Shown: positions 35,985-44,744 of the stretch, piece after piece
Layout of the letters: every line of letters begins with the position of its first letter
Position numbering within the stretch: the stretch's first letter is position 1
Assembly (NCBI RefSeq): GCF_018304965.1
Contig: NZ_JAGQED010000002.1
Coordinates: 217,991-281,990 of the forward strand
Direction of reading: 5' to 3'
Length of the DNA: 64,000 nucleotides
From: Collimonas antrihumi
GTDB lineage: Bacteria > Pseudomonadota > Gammaproteobacteria > Burkholderiales > Burkholderiaceae_D
Notes under the pieces: generated by a model
Seen by the model: only the letters and a program-made list of their open reading frames with translations
The model's database searches: none
Told to the model about the DNA's origin: nothing
Position numbers and translations under genes: made by a program

Positions 35985-36082
35985 AAACTATCTTTTATGT
36001 AATTAAGAATAGTATAGTATCTTTTTCTTAAAGAGATAGTTAAATATCTTATAGTTAAATAAGGATATTTAACTATCTCTTT
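35985..36082. promoter_or_regulatory. hipBA operator array with a perfect 19-bp inverted repeat
   Basis: The 19-mer AAAGAGATAGTTAAATATC (36030-36048) is perfectly repeated in inverse at 36064-36082, with a 15-base spacer. The spacer contains a further ATAGTTAAAT half-site (36051-36060). A related half-site, AAACTATCTTTT (35985-35996), sits ten bases before the hipB start. A TATACT -10-like box lies between the two (minus strand, about 36012-36017). The layout suggests cooperative repression by HipB or HipAB. Confidence 0.8.
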
Positions 36083-36245
36083 GTAAATATTTGCGTCAGG
36101 CAAAAACCTTATAAGCATTGCCGAAAACCTTCGTTTTACAAGTCGCTTGAATCGATTAACTTGGCGCAAAGCCTGAGTAGCTTCGTCATCAGTTTCGTCA
36201 CTCGGTTTTGTCCTTTAGCCGATTCAATCCACCAGGAGGGTTTGC

Positions 36246-37250
36246 ATGATCGCTCACATTTTCAAACGTTTGCCAGTATTAGCGGCAGCTTCAATCATCG
36301 CGGTGTTGGCCAATCAAGCCTGGTCAGCCGAACAGGAAGTCAATGTCGCTTACCAGACGGTGGTCGAGCCAGCTAAAGTCGCTCAGGCTGACGGCGCGTA
36401 TGAAAAGGCCAGCGGCTGGAAAATAAACTGGAAAAAATTCGATAGCGGCGCCGACGTCATTGCGGCGGTAGCTTCCGGCGATATCCAGGTGGGATATGTC
36501 GGCAGCAGTCCGCTGGCAGCGGCGGCGACGCGTGAGTTGCCGATCGAAACCATTTTGATCGCTGCTCAGATCGGCCAGGCCGAGGCGCTGGTGGTCCGCA
36601 ACGGCAGTGGCATCAATTCGGCACAGGACTTGATCGGCAAAAAGATCGCCGTGCCATTTGTTTCAACCACCCACTATAGCTTGCTGGCGGCGCTCAAGCA
36701 TTGGGGCGTTCCTGCATCCAAGGTGCAGATCCTGAATCTGCGGCCGCAGGAAATTACCGCGGCATGGCAGCGCGGCGATATCGATGCCGCTTATGTTTGG
36801 GATCCGGCGCTGGGCAAGGTCAAGGAATCCGGTAAAGTCATGACCGATTCGGCCGAGGTGGCCAAGTGGGGCGCGCCGACTTTCGACGCCTGGATCGTGC
36901 GCAAGGATTTTGCGCAAAAGCATCCTGATTTTGTGACTGCCTTCGTCAAGGTAACCGGTAAAGCCTATGCCGATTACCGCAGCCACGGCGCAGACTGGAA
37001 AGCCGGTTCACCGCAATTCGAGAAAATTGCACGGCTGACAGCTGCCAAGCAGACCGACATTGCCGAGTTGTTGGCCGGTAGCGGCTTCCCTACGCTGGCC
37101 GAACAGGGACAACTGCTGAGCGGTTCAACCGTCAAGGCGCTGGCCGCGACTGCCGGCTTTTTGCAAGAGCAAAAGAAAGTGGAGCGTGTATTGCCGGATT
37201 ACCAACCCTACGTCAATCCGGCATTTGTCAAGCAAGCCGCGCTTCAGTAA
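36246..37250 (+). CDS. tauA: taurine/sulfonate ABC importer binding protein
   Basis: Periplasmic binding protein for taurine or related sulfonates. A signal peptide of about 28 residues ends at AWSA. The mature protein begins EQEVNVAYQTVVEPAKVAQADGAYEKASGWKINWKKFDSGADV (key parts: YQTVVEPAKVAQADG and WKKFDSGADV), which is the TauA pattern. The length is 334 residues. A strong AGGAGGG site precedes the ATG. It is the first gene of tauABC; the dioxygenase gene tauD is not in the window. Confidence 0.92.
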   Translation: MIAHIFKRLPVLAAASIIAVLANQAWSAEQEVNVAYQTVVEPAKVAQADGAYEKASGWKINWKKFDSGADVIAAVASGDIQVGYVGSSPLAAAATRELPIETILIAAQIGQAEALVVRNGSGINSAQDLIGKKIAVPFVSTTHYSLLAALKHWGVPASKVQILNLRPQEITAAWQRGDIDAAYVWDPALGKVKESGKVMTDSAEVAKWGAPTFDAWIVRKDFAQKHPDFVTAFVKVTGKAYADYRSHGADWKAGSPQFEKIARLTAAKQTDIAELLAGSGFPTLAEQGQLLSGSTVKALAATAGFLQEQKKVERVLPDYQPYVNPAFVKQAALQ

Positions 37251-37259
37251 GGAATCCAC

Positions 37260-38075
37260 ATGATTCGTCTGCAATCGGTGAGCGTGGCGTATCCAGGCGC
37301 TGCGCGGCCGCAAGAAGTCTTGCGCGATCTTTCGCTGGATCTGCACGAAGGCCGGTTTACGGTGGTGATCGGCGAATCGGGCTGTGGCAAGACCACTTTG
37401 CTCAACCTGATCGCTGGTTTTCTAAAGCCAAGCTCGGGTTTGGCTAGCATCGATAACGTACCGATTGCCGGACCAGGCGCCGAGCGCGGCGTAGTGTTCC
37501 AGAGCGATACCTTGCTGCCTTGGCAAACGGTGCAGGAAAATGTGGCATTCGGGCTGCGCCTGGCCGGGCAATCGCCGCAACAACGCCAAGTCAGGGCGCG
37601 CGAATACCTGGCGCTGACCGGACTCCAGGATTATGCCGACGCTGCCATTTGGGAATTGTCGGGCGGCATGCGCCAGCGTGTCAGCCTGGCGCGCGCATTG
37701 GCGGTAGATCCACGCTTCCTGTTGCTGGATGAACCGTTGGGTGCACTTGACGCCCTGACGCGCGAACAGATGCAGGAGCATCTGCTGCAGGTCTGGAAAG
37801 CATCGGGCAAAGGTATCTTCATGATTACCCATAGCGTCGAAGAAGCTTTGTTCCTGGCGACCGACCTGGTATTGCTGCGTGCGCGGCCGGGGCGAGTGGA
37901 TAGCGTGCGCCAGCTTGGATTCGGAGCCCGCTTTGCCGCCGGCGAGTCGGCACGCAGTATCAAGTCAGATCCGGGTTTCGTCCGCTTGCGCGAGGAAATC
38001 CTGGAGCAACTGCTGCATCCGCAAGCACACCATGACTCCCGTGAGGATGCTGTATTGGAGGACACGTTAGCATGA
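37260..38075 (+). CDS. tauB: taurine ABC importer ATP-binding protein
   Basis: ATPase of the sulfonate importer, 271 residues. Walker A GESGCGKTT (38-46), signature LSGGMRQRVSLARAL, Walker B LLLDEPLGALD, and the switch His in MITHSVEEALFLATD are all present. It follows tauA by nine bases with an AAGGA site and overlaps tauC by ATGA. Confidence 0.93.
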   Translation: MIRLQSVSVAYPGAARPQEVLRDLSLDLHEGRFTVVIGESGCGKTTLLNLIAGFLKPSSGLASIDNVPIAGPGAERGVVFQSDTLLPWQTVQENVAFGLRLAGQSPQQRQVRAREYLALTGLQDYADAAIWELSGGMRQRVSLARALAVDPRFLLLDEPLGALDALTREQMQEHLLQVWKASGKGIFMITHSVEEALFLATDLVLLRARPGRVDSVRQLGFGARFAAGESARSIKSDPGFVRLREEILEQLLHPQAHHDSREDAVLEDTLA

Positions 38076-38944
38076 GTGAATTATCTGTCACGTTTTCGCC
38101 GCTGGAATATGAGTTGCAACCGGAGCCGCCGGACTACGCAACGTCACTGTCGTCGGCCCCGAAAATCAAAGCCGGGCACGCCATTTCCGAACGCAGCATC
38201 ACCTTGCTGACAGTGGCAGCTTTACTGGGTCTGTGGTGGCTGGTCACCACCCTTGCACTGGTGCCGCCACTGTTCCTGCCGTCGCCATTGGCGGTATTGC
38301 AAAAATTCAAGACTGTGGCCATCGACGGTTTTGTCGACGCTACATTGTGGCAGCATGCCTTGACCAGTGTCACCCGGGTATTTGCTGCGTTGCTGCTGGC
38401 TATCGTCAGCGCCATCCCGGTGGGCATCCTGATCGGCTTGAGCCGCCGTGCACGTGCGGTATTCGATCCCTTGATCGAGTTTTACCGGCCGATCCCGCCC
38501 TTGGCCTATTTGCCGCTGATCGTGATCTGGTTTGGCATCGGCGAGCTATCCAAGGTGCTGTTGATCTACCTGGCGATTTTTGCGCCGCTGGCTATTGCTA
38601 CCCTGCATGGCGTACGTCGCGTCGATCAAAACCGCTTGCGGGCGGCGCAGACGCTGGGCGCTTCGCGCTGGCAGCTGATCCGTTTTGTCATCTTGCCATC
38701 CGCAGTGCCCGACGTGCTTACCGGGATTCGGATTGGCCTGGGCGTCGGCTGGTCGACCCTGGTGGCGGCGGAATTGATTGCTGCTACGCGTGGCCTAGGT
38801 TTCATGATCCAGTCGGCTGCGCAATTCCTGGTAACCGATGTCGTGATCATGGGAATCCTGGTGATTGCCTTGATTGCATCGGGCTTTGAATATGGGCTGC
38901 GTTGGCTGCAACGCAAATACGTGCCATGGGAAGGGCGCGTATGA
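38072..38944 (+). CDS. tauC: taurine ABC importer permease
   Basis: Inner-membrane permease of 290 residues with about six membrane segments after a cytoplasmic N terminus of some 45 residues. The EAA loop reads HGVRRVDQNRLRAAQTLGAS, the ATPase docking motif. PLAYLPLIVIWFGIGELSKVLLIYL is typical of SsuC/TauC. It ends the tau operon. Confidence 0.92.
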   Translation: MSELSVTFSPLEYELQPEPPDYATSLSSAPKIKAGHAISERSITLLTVAALLGLWWLVTTLALVPPLFLPSPLAVLQKFKTVAIDGFVDATLWQHALTSVTRVFAALLLAIVSAIPVGILIGLSRRARAVFDPLIEFYRPIPPLAYLPLIVIWFGIGELSKVLLIYLAIFAPLAIATLHGVRRVDQNRLRAAQTLGASRWQLIRFVILPSAVPDVLTGIRIGLGVGWSTLVAAELIAATRGLGFMIQSAAQFLVTDVVIMGILVIALIASGFEYGLRWLQRKYVPWEGRV

Positions 38945-39103
38945 ATCTATAGTCAAAGTAACCTCGGTGGCAGCGGATACCAGGCGGGTCAGGATTAGTC
39001 GTTTCGTCCCGACTTCTTGCACAATCCTCCAAATCTGCCACCGGGCCGCGCCGCGTCGGATCGAAAAATAGTAGACTCGATCAAACGCTGTGAAAGGCTG
39101 GAA

Positions 39104-40069
39104 ATGAATAATTCAGGATCAATGCAAGAGGCTGCCGCCGAGCAAGCGGTATCGCTGCAGCAAGTTGAGTTGGCGCGCCTGATTGCGCAATACGCCGCCA
39201 CCGAAGGCATACACCAGACGGCGATTGCGCCGCTCTACCTGGCGCGGCTGTCGCAACCTTCGGTGCCTGCCCATGCTGTGCATAAACCGGCTTTGTGCAT
39301 CATTGCCCAGGGACAGAAGCAAACCATGCTGGCAGACGAAGTCTATATTTATAATCCCGCCCAATATCTGGTGGTCTCGGTTGACTTGCCGGTGACGGGG
39401 CATGTGACGCAAGCCACGCCAGAGCAGCCTTATCTGAGCTTGCGGCTGGATCTTGATCCGAAGGAGATTGGCGATCTGATCATGGCGGGTGAGGGGCACG
39501 TAAAAAAAGCCGATCTGCCGGCACGTGGCATGTTTGTCAGCAAGGCTAATTCCAGTCTGCTGGATGCGGTGCTGCGGCTGATACAGTTGCTGGCGACTCC
39601 GCAAGATATCCCAGTGCTGGCGCCGCTGGCGATACGGGAAATCCTGTATCGGCTGCTGCAGGACGAACAGGGCGGCATGTTGCAACAGATCGCCATGTCT
39701 GACAGCCAGGCACAGCACGTGGTCAAAGCGATCGAATTGATCAAGCGCGATTACCGGTTGCCGCTGCGGATAGAAAATCTGGCGCGCGAAGCGAACATGA
39801 GTTCATCCTCGCTGCACCATCATTTCAAGGCAGTGACGGCGATGACGCCTTTGCAATACCAGAAGCAACTCAGGCTACAGGAAGCGCGCCGGCTGTTGTT
39901 TGCGCAGGTCGGCGACGCCGCCACGGCAGGGCATCTGGTCGGCTATGAAAGCCCGTCGCAATTCAGCCGCGAGTACAACCGCATGTTCGGCTCGCCGCCG
40001 GCGCGCGATGTTGCACGCTTGCGTGCAGCTGGTGCTACTGGCACCGCTGCAGTCGGCAGCCCCGCTTAA
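39104..40069 (+). CDS. AraC-family transcriptional regulator
   Basis: Regulator of 321 residues. The N-terminal AraC_N ligand domain contains KPALCIIAQGQKQTMLADEVYIYNPAQYL, given by its key parts ALCIIAQGQKQ and YNPAQYLVVSVDLPV. The C-terminal double helix-turn-helix has LAREANMSSSSLHHHFKAVTAMTPLQYQKQLRLQEAR (key parts: MSSSSLHHHFKAVT and SPSQFSREYNRMFG). Such proteins (YqhC/CmrA-like) often control an adjacent oxidoreductase, but none adjoins this gene. The ATG at 39104 is preferred; the frame is open to 39017. Confidence 0.85.
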   Translation: MNNSGSMQEAAAEQAVSLQQVELARLIAQYAATEGIHQTAIAPLYLARLSQPSVPAHAVHKPALCIIAQGQKQTMLADEVYIYNPAQYLVVSVDLPVTGHVTQATPEQPYLSLRLDLDPKEIGDLIMAGEGHVKKADLPARGMFVSKANSSLLDAVLRLIQLLATPQDIPVLAPLAIREILYRLLQDEQGGMLQQIAMSDSQAQHVVKAIELIKRDYRLPLRIENLAREANMSSSSLHHHFKAVTAMTPLQYQKQLRLQEARRLLFAQVGDAATAGHLVGYESPSQFSREYNRMFGSPPARDVARLRAAGATGTAAVGSPA

Positions 40070-40099
40070 GCATATCTGCACACCCGTAAAACGCAGGTT

Positions 40100-41479
40100 T
40101 TAAATAAACCGCATCTTGAAAGTCTTGCCCTTGATATTGCCGCTGCTAAGCCTGCCAAATGCCTGCTTGGCAATGCGCTTATCCAATGCCACGTAGGTGA
40201 CGAAATCAAAGACGCTGATCTTGCCGACCTGTTCCTTGACCAAGCCAACATCGCCGGTCAGCGCACCCAGCAAATCACCCGGGCGCAGCTTGTCTCTTTT
40301 ACCGCCCATGATGCATAGCGTCACCATGGGCGCCGTCAACGGTTCGCCGTAGGCTGGCTCCAGTTCTGCCAGGTCGAACCAGCTGACCGGGCCTTGCTGG
40401 TAGTCCTCGATCAGCTTGACCCATTTCTTTTCATTCGGTGCGCATAAACTCAGCGCCAGTCCGCGTTCCTGGCCGCGGCCGGTGCGGCCGATGCGATGGA
40501 TGTGGACTTCGGTATCCTTGGAAACGTCGACGTTGATAACCGCTCCCAGAGTCTGGATATCGAGGCCGCGGGCGGCAACGTCGGTCGCTACCAGCACCGA
40601 ACAGCTTTGGTTGGCGAAAAGTACCAGAATCTCGTCACGTTCGCGTTGTTCCAGTTCACCATACAGCGCCAGCGCGCTGAAACCTTGTGCACGCAGTTCG
40701 TCGGCCAATTCACGGCAATGAATCTTGGTATTGCAAAAGGCAATCGTAGACACCGGTTTGTAGTGATTCAACAGTTGCGCTACAGCGGCGTTGCGGCCTT
40801 CGTAAGAGACTTCGTAAAAGCGTTGTTCGATGCAACCTGTATCGTGCTGTGCCTCGACTTTGACTTCAACAGCATCGCGCAGGAATTCAGCACTGGCCTT
40901 GCGGATGTCGTCCGGATAGGTGGCGGAAAACAGCAAGGTCTGGCGCCGTGCCGGGCAGGCGCTGACGATACCCGAGATTTCTTCATAAAAGCCCATGTCG
41001 ACCATGCGGTCGGCTTCATCCAGCACCAGCGTTTGGACTGTGCCGAGGTTGATGCTGCCGCGGCCGATGTGGTCGCGGATACGCCCTGGCGTGCCGACGA
41101 TGATATGGGCGCCATGCTCCAGCGAGCCGATTTGCGGCCCCATCGGCGTACCGCCGCACAGGGTCAGGATCTTGACGTTGTCGGCAAAGCGCGCCAGCCG
41201 TCGCAGTTCCTTGGCGACCTGGTCCGCCAGTTCGCGCGTAGGGCACAGCACCAGGGCCTGGATCGCGAAGTAGCTCGGGTTGAGTTTATGCAGGATACCG
41301 ATGCCGAAAGCGGCAGTCTTGCCGCTGCCGGTCTTGGCTTGGGCGATCAGGTCGCGCCGCTCGAGGATGACCGGCAGGCTCTGCGCCTGGATCGGGGTCA
41401 TTTCGTGATAACCGAGGCTATCCAGGTTGCTCAGTAATGCCGGCGCCAGCGGGAGATTGGAGAATGAGGATGTTTTCAC
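40100..41479 (-). CDS. dbpA: ATP-dependent RNA helicase DbpA
   Basis: DEAD-box helicase for 50S ribosome assembly, guided by hairpin 92 of 23S rRNA. The 459-residue protein has the Q motif region YHEMTPIQAQSLP, motif I AKTGSGKTAAFG, motif II VLDEADRMVDMG, SAT motif FSATYPDDI and motif VI HRIGRTGRGQ. A C-terminal DbpA RNA-binding domain (about 385-459) contains LCIMGGKRDKLRPGDLLGAL, which separates it from RhlE/SrmB. Gene order is convergent with the AraC regulator gene. Confidence 0.94.
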   Translation of the reverse strand: MKTSSFSNLPLAPALLSNLDSLGYHEMTPIQAQSLPVILERRDLIAQAKTGSGKTAAFGIGILHKLNPSYFAIQALVLCPTRELADQVAKELRRLARFADNVKILTLCGGTPMGPQIGSLEHGAHIIVGTPGRIRDHIGRGSINLGTVQTLVLDEADRMVDMGFYEEISGIVSACPARRQTLLFSATYPDDIRKASAEFLRDAVEVKVEAQHDTGCIEQRFYEVSYEGRNAAVAQLLNHYKPVSTIAFCNTKIHCRELADELRAQGFSALALYGELEQRERDEILVLFANQSCSVLVATDVAARGLDIQTLGAVINVDVSKDTEVHIHRIGRTGRGQERGLALSLCAPNEKKWVKLIEDYQQGPVSWFDLAELEPAYGEPLTAPMVTLCIMGGKRDKLRPGDLLGALTGDVGLVKEQVGKISVFDFVTYVALDKRIAKQAFGRLSSGNIKGKTFKMRFI

Positions 41480-41587
41480 GATGATGTAGTCGCCAGCTTA
41501 AAAGGGAGGGAAGTCTAACAGGTGGGCAGGCTAAGGGCCACAACGGCGTGCTTGTCAAAATGGCTACCATGATCGCCGTGATTCGGA

Positions 41588-41644
41588 TTATTGCTCATAC
41601 AGTTCCAGCGGCAAGGCATCGGGATCGGCGAAAAAGGAAGTCAT
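41588..41644 (-). pseudogene. C-terminal remnant of a VOC/glyoxalase-family protein
   Basis: The minus strand encodes MTSFFADPDALPLELYEQ and a stop. FxDPDGxPLELYE is the standard C-terminal signature of vicinal-oxygen-chelate proteins (glyoxalase/dioxygenase superfamily). The rest of the domain is absent: the chromate transporter gene begins its stop codon three bases upstream. This looks like the stump of a gene deleted when the chromate genes joined dbpA. Confidence 0.65.
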
Positions 41645-41646
41645 GA

Positions 41647-42177
41647 CTATACCTGACCTATCCCGCTCAAGCCTAGCAATGCGCCGGCTGCCAGAATCCA
41701 TAGCGGATGCACCTTGCTCTTGTAGGCCAACAGCGCACAAGCCGCAGCGATGACCGCCAGGCCCCAGGTACGGGTCGAGGCTGCGGTGATCAAGGCGGCG
41801 CTGGCGCCCACCAGGCCCACTGTCATCGGCACCATGCCAACCTGCACCACGGCCCGCCAGGGTTTGTCCTTGAAACGTTGCCACAGATGCAGGACTACGC
41901 CGGTAAGTATCGATGACGGGCCGAATTTCGCCAGGCTGGTGACCAGGACGCCGGGCCAGCCTGCAACATGCCAGCCGACCAGCGTCACCACCATCATGTT
42001 CGGCCCCGGCGCGGCTTGTGCCAGGGCGAACATGGCGCTGAATTCCTGCGGTGACATCCAGTGATGGATATCGACCACCTGGCGTTGCATTTCCGGCAAT
42101 ATGGTGTTGCCGCCGCCAAACGCCAGCAACGACAATTGGCTGAAAATCGTGGCAAGAGCGAGCAGGGTATCGGTCAT
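41647..42177 (-). CDS. chrA: chromate transporter, second short subunit
   Basis: The 176-residue membrane protein is one CHR domain: LSLLAFGGGNTILPEMQRQVV, then FALAQAAPGPNMMVVTLVGWHVAG with the conserved proline-rich PGPN, and several hydrophobic helices. It is the second half of a split (short-chain pair) chromate/proton-type exporter. The start ATG at 42177 overlaps the stop of the first half (ATGA). The frame is open further upstream, but that stretch is antisense-like noise. Confidence 0.88.
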   Translation of the reverse strand: MTDTLLALATIFSQLSLLAFGGGNTILPEMQRQVVDIHHWMSPQEFSAMFALAQAAPGPNMMVVTLVGWHVAGWPGVLVTSLAKFGPSSILTGVVLHLWQRFKDKPWRAVVQVGMVPMTVGLVGASAALITAASTRTWGLAVIAAACALLAYKSKVHPLWILAAGALLGLSGIGQV

Positions 42178-42755
42178 GACGGCAGTTTCCAGATGGCGAT
42201 GATGCTGAGCGGCGCCAGTATTAGCATGGTCGGCAGCAAAGGCAGACGTAGCAAGCCGATGGAGACAAAGAACAAACAAGCAATCAGAAGGGGCACGGGC
42301 TTTTTCAAGATCGGCATCAGCATTTTCAACGCCATCGCGATCAACAAGCCGGAAGCTGCCGCGGCGAGGCCGGCAAACATGTGTTGCACCGGGATATTGT
42401 CCTGGAAGCGCTGGTAGATCACGCCGAGTGCGATCACAACAGCCGACGGCGCAGCAATCAGCCCCAGCAGCGAGGCTAGGGCGCCAGCTACGCCGCGGAA
42501 ATGCAAGCCTATCGCCACCGATAGATTGATGATGTTGCCGCCCGGCAGACACTGGCACAGGCCAAGCATGTCGGTGAATTGCGCGGAGGTCAGCCAACGG
42601 CGCTGCTCAACGATCATGCGCCGCGCCAGCGGCAGCACGCCGCCGAAGCCGATCATTCCCAAGGTCAGGAAGCCGACGAACAATTCACGCGTGGACGGTG
42701 CCTCGTACGCGCTATTTTCGATGGTGGCGATGGATTCGATGGATTCTGTAGTCAT
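42174..42755 (-). CDS. chrA: chromate transporter, first short subunit
   Basis: CHR domain of 193 residues: LFVGFLTLGMIGFGGVLPLARRM, then LGLCQCLPGGNIINLSVAIGLHFRG, and about five further membrane stretches. Short-chain ChrA pairs act together as the equivalent of one long two-domain ChrA. It precedes the second subunit with a four-base overlap and follows tam on the same strand. Some CHR proteins have no role in chromate resistance, so the substrate is uncertain. Confidence 0.88.
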   Translation of the reverse strand: MTTESIESIATIENSAYEAPSTRELFVGFLTLGMIGFGGVLPLARRMIVEQRRWLTSAQFTDMLGLCQCLPGGNIINLSVAIGLHFRGVAGALASLLGLIAAPSAVVIALGVIYQRFQDNIPVQHMFAGLAAAASGLLIAMALKMLMPILKKPVPLLIACLFFVSIGLLRLPLLPTMLILAPLSIIAIWKLPS

Positions 42756-42769
42756 AGAGCAGTCATAGC

Positions 42770-43549
42770 TTAAACATTGGCGACGATAAACAATCTTTTG
42801 AACGGTAATAGTGTGACGCCATTCGCGCGTTGCGGATATGCCTCACGCATCGCTTCTGCATAGGCAGCGCGGAAGGCTGGCCGTTTATCCTCCGGCAACG
42901 CGTCCAGATAAGGCCGCAAGCTGGTGCCGGCGGCCCATTCCACGACGGCGTCCTCGCCGCGCAAGGTATGCAGATAGGTGGTTTCCCAGATGTCCAGCTT
43001 GCTGCTGCGCGAACGCAGCAGGTCGTAGTAGTTTTCCGCTGTCAGGATAGACGGATGCTGCGGTACGCCCCGCAGATAGGGCGCAAACGATGGCGACCTG
43101 GCTATTTCGGCCTGCATCAGCCGCAAGGGAGCATCGTGCATGGCCGGCATCTGCAGCGCCAGCCAGGCGTCGTGGCGCAAGAACGACAGTAGCCTCGGCA
43201 GCAGGGTGGGGTGGTCGGGCAGCCATTGCAGCGCCGCATTGGAATAAATCACATCCAGCAATCCATCGGGCTGCCATTGCGCAAGATCGGCACGCTCAAA
43301 GCGACAGTCCGGGACTGCTGCGGCCGCCGCTGCCAACATGTTTTCCGAGCTGTCGACGCCAAGCACATCGGCGTCTGGCCAGCGCGCCTTTAACAAGGCC
43401 GATACGTTGCCGGTGCCGCAACCGAGATCGACCACCCGTTGTGGCTCCTGCTCGGGAACGTAAGCCAGCAAATCGAGGGCGGGGCGCAAACGTTCATTGC
43501 CAAAATGCATATATTGCTTGGCATCCCAAAAATCGGTAGTTGTATCCAT
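42770..43549 (-). CDS. tam: trans-aconitate 2-methyltransferase
   Basis: SAM-dependent methyltransferase of 259 residues that methylates trans-aconitate, a by-product inhibiting the TCA cycle. The start WDAKQYMHFGNERLRPALDLLAYV is Tam-like (key part QYMHFGNERLRPA). SAM motif I is VVDLGCGTGNVSALL. LDVIYSNAALQWLPDHPTLLP and the end TLLPFKRLFIVANV are characteristic. It shares the promoter region with the divergent LysR gene. Confidence 0.9.
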   Translation of the reverse strand: MDTTTDFWDAKQYMHFGNERLRPALDLLAYVPEQEPQRVVDLGCGTGNVSALLKARWPDADVLGVDSSENMLAAAAAAVPDCRFERADLAQWQPDGLLDVIYSNAALQWLPDHPTLLPRLLSFLRHDAWLALQMPAMHDAPLRLMQAEIARSPSFAPYLRGVPQHPSILTAENYYDLLRSRSSKLDIWETTYLHTLRGEDAVVEWAAGTSLRPYLDALPEDKRPAFRAAYAEAMREAYPQRANGVTLLPFKRLFIVANV

Positions 43550-43710
43550 GTTATCTCCTAGGAATTATCACAAGGTCGCGCGTTCAGGTAATTTCCAGGC
43601 CGCCCCAGTTGAAGTCTGTCATCGCCGTGGAAAAGTTGATGAATATTGATTCGATAGATGCATGTTACAGAAATCCGAAGATCATACGAATCGACTTTTT
43701 TACTTCCTTG

Positions 43711-43729
43711 TTGTGATTTATAATCACAA
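43711..43729. promoter_or_regulatory. 19-bp dyad immediately before the LysR gene
   Basis: TTGTGATT and AATCACAA form a perfect 8-bp inverted repeat around TAT and end two bases before the ATG at 43732. It occupies the place of the ribosome-binding site; no other Shine-Dalgarno sequence is seen. A LysR autoregulatory box is the likely reading. Confidence 0.6.
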
Positions 43730-43731
43730 GC

Positions 43732-44622
43732 ATGTCTCGTAAACTCCCTCCTTTGCAAGCGTTGCGCGCATTTGAAGTCGCGGCGCGTTTTGAAAATTTC
43801 TCGGCCGCTGCCGAAGAGTTGCATGTGACGCACGGTGCGGTCAGTCGCCAGGTGGCGGCGCTGGAGACCTGGCTCGGCATGCAGGTGTTCCACCGTCTCG
43901 GCAAGCGCGTGCAACTCACCGACGATGGCCGGCGTTATTTGCTGACGGTGCAAGCGGCTTTCGACAATATCGCGACGGCCACCAAACTGTTGCGTGAATC
44001 CGGCACGGTGCGGGTGTTGCACATCAATGCTTTGTCGACCTTCGCCATGCGCTGGCTATTGCCGCGCCTGAGCGGTTTCCAGCGTCTGTATCCGGGAGTT
44101 GAACTGAAATTGTCGACCTCCACCTCGCTACAGCCTTTGGGCGAAGCCGGAGAACTGTTCGACGTTGCGATTCGACGCGGCCCGGGGCATTGGCCGAATT
44201 GCGTGAGCGGTGAATTCCTGGAAGAAAGCGAATTGCCGGTTTGTAGTCCGGCGCTGCTGGCGCGTGCACCCATCCGGGTAGCCAGCGACCTCGCTGCGCA
44301 CACCTTGCTGCACTCGGATACGCGGCCGGAGGCCTGGCCAAAATGGCTGGCGGCGGCCGATGTGGCGCCAGCCTTGTGCAAGAAGAAGCAATCGTTCGAC
44401 CATTTCTATCTGGCCTTGCAGGCAGCCATTGACGGGCTTGGCGTTGTACTGGGGCCGTTGCCGTTGATTACCGATGAGCTGGCAAGCGGCCGCCTGGTAA
44501 TTCCACTAGCCGAACCGGTGATTCGCGCCAGGAGTTATTGGTGGATAGTGGCGCGCCATCAAGCTGATGTGCCGCTGATCAAGCATTTTTGCGATTGGCT
44601 GCAACAAGAGTCGCTGCGCTGA
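43732..44622 (+). CDS. LysR-family regulator, GcvA-like
   Basis: The 296-residue regulator starts KLPPLQALRAFEVAARFENFSAAAEELHVTHGAVSRQVAALE (key parts: PPLQALRAFEVAAR and THGAVSRQVAALE), the GcvA-type winged helix. The effector domain (about 92-290) includes FAMRWLLPRLSGFQRLYPGVEL and DVAIRRGPGHWP. It is divergent from tam, so control of tam or the chromate genes is plausible but unproven. Confidence 0.88.
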   Translation: MSRKLPPLQALRAFEVAARFENFSAAAEELHVTHGAVSRQVAALETWLGMQVFHRLGKRVQLTDDGRRYLLTVQAAFDNIATATKLLRESGTVRVLHINALSTFAMRWLLPRLSGFQRLYPGVELKLSTSTSLQPLGEAGELFDVAIRRGPGHWPNCVSGEFLEESELPVCSPALLARAPIRVASDLAAHTLLHSDTRPEAWPKWLAAADVAPALCKKKQSFDHFYLALQAAIDGLGVVLGPLPLITDELASGRLVIPLAEPVIRARSYWWIVARHQADVPLIKHFCDWLQQESLR

Positions 44623-44744
44623 TCAAGATTTGGTAAAGGGGAAATCAATTCCGGTAAATATTGATGCATTAGTGATGCATAATGGCAACTGCAACTTTGA
44701 ACTCAGATCAATTTACATAAAAAATAAATGAGGAGACAAAAGTC

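Noticed and set aside
40496..41437. 313-codon frame on the + strand
   Set aside because: Antisense to dbpA, which carries all DEAD-box motifs.
41647..42597. 316-codon version of the second chromate transporter subunit
   Set aside because: The extra N-terminal residues are antisense-like and overlap the first subunit gene; the ATG at 42177 with an ATGA overlap gives a normal CHR domain.
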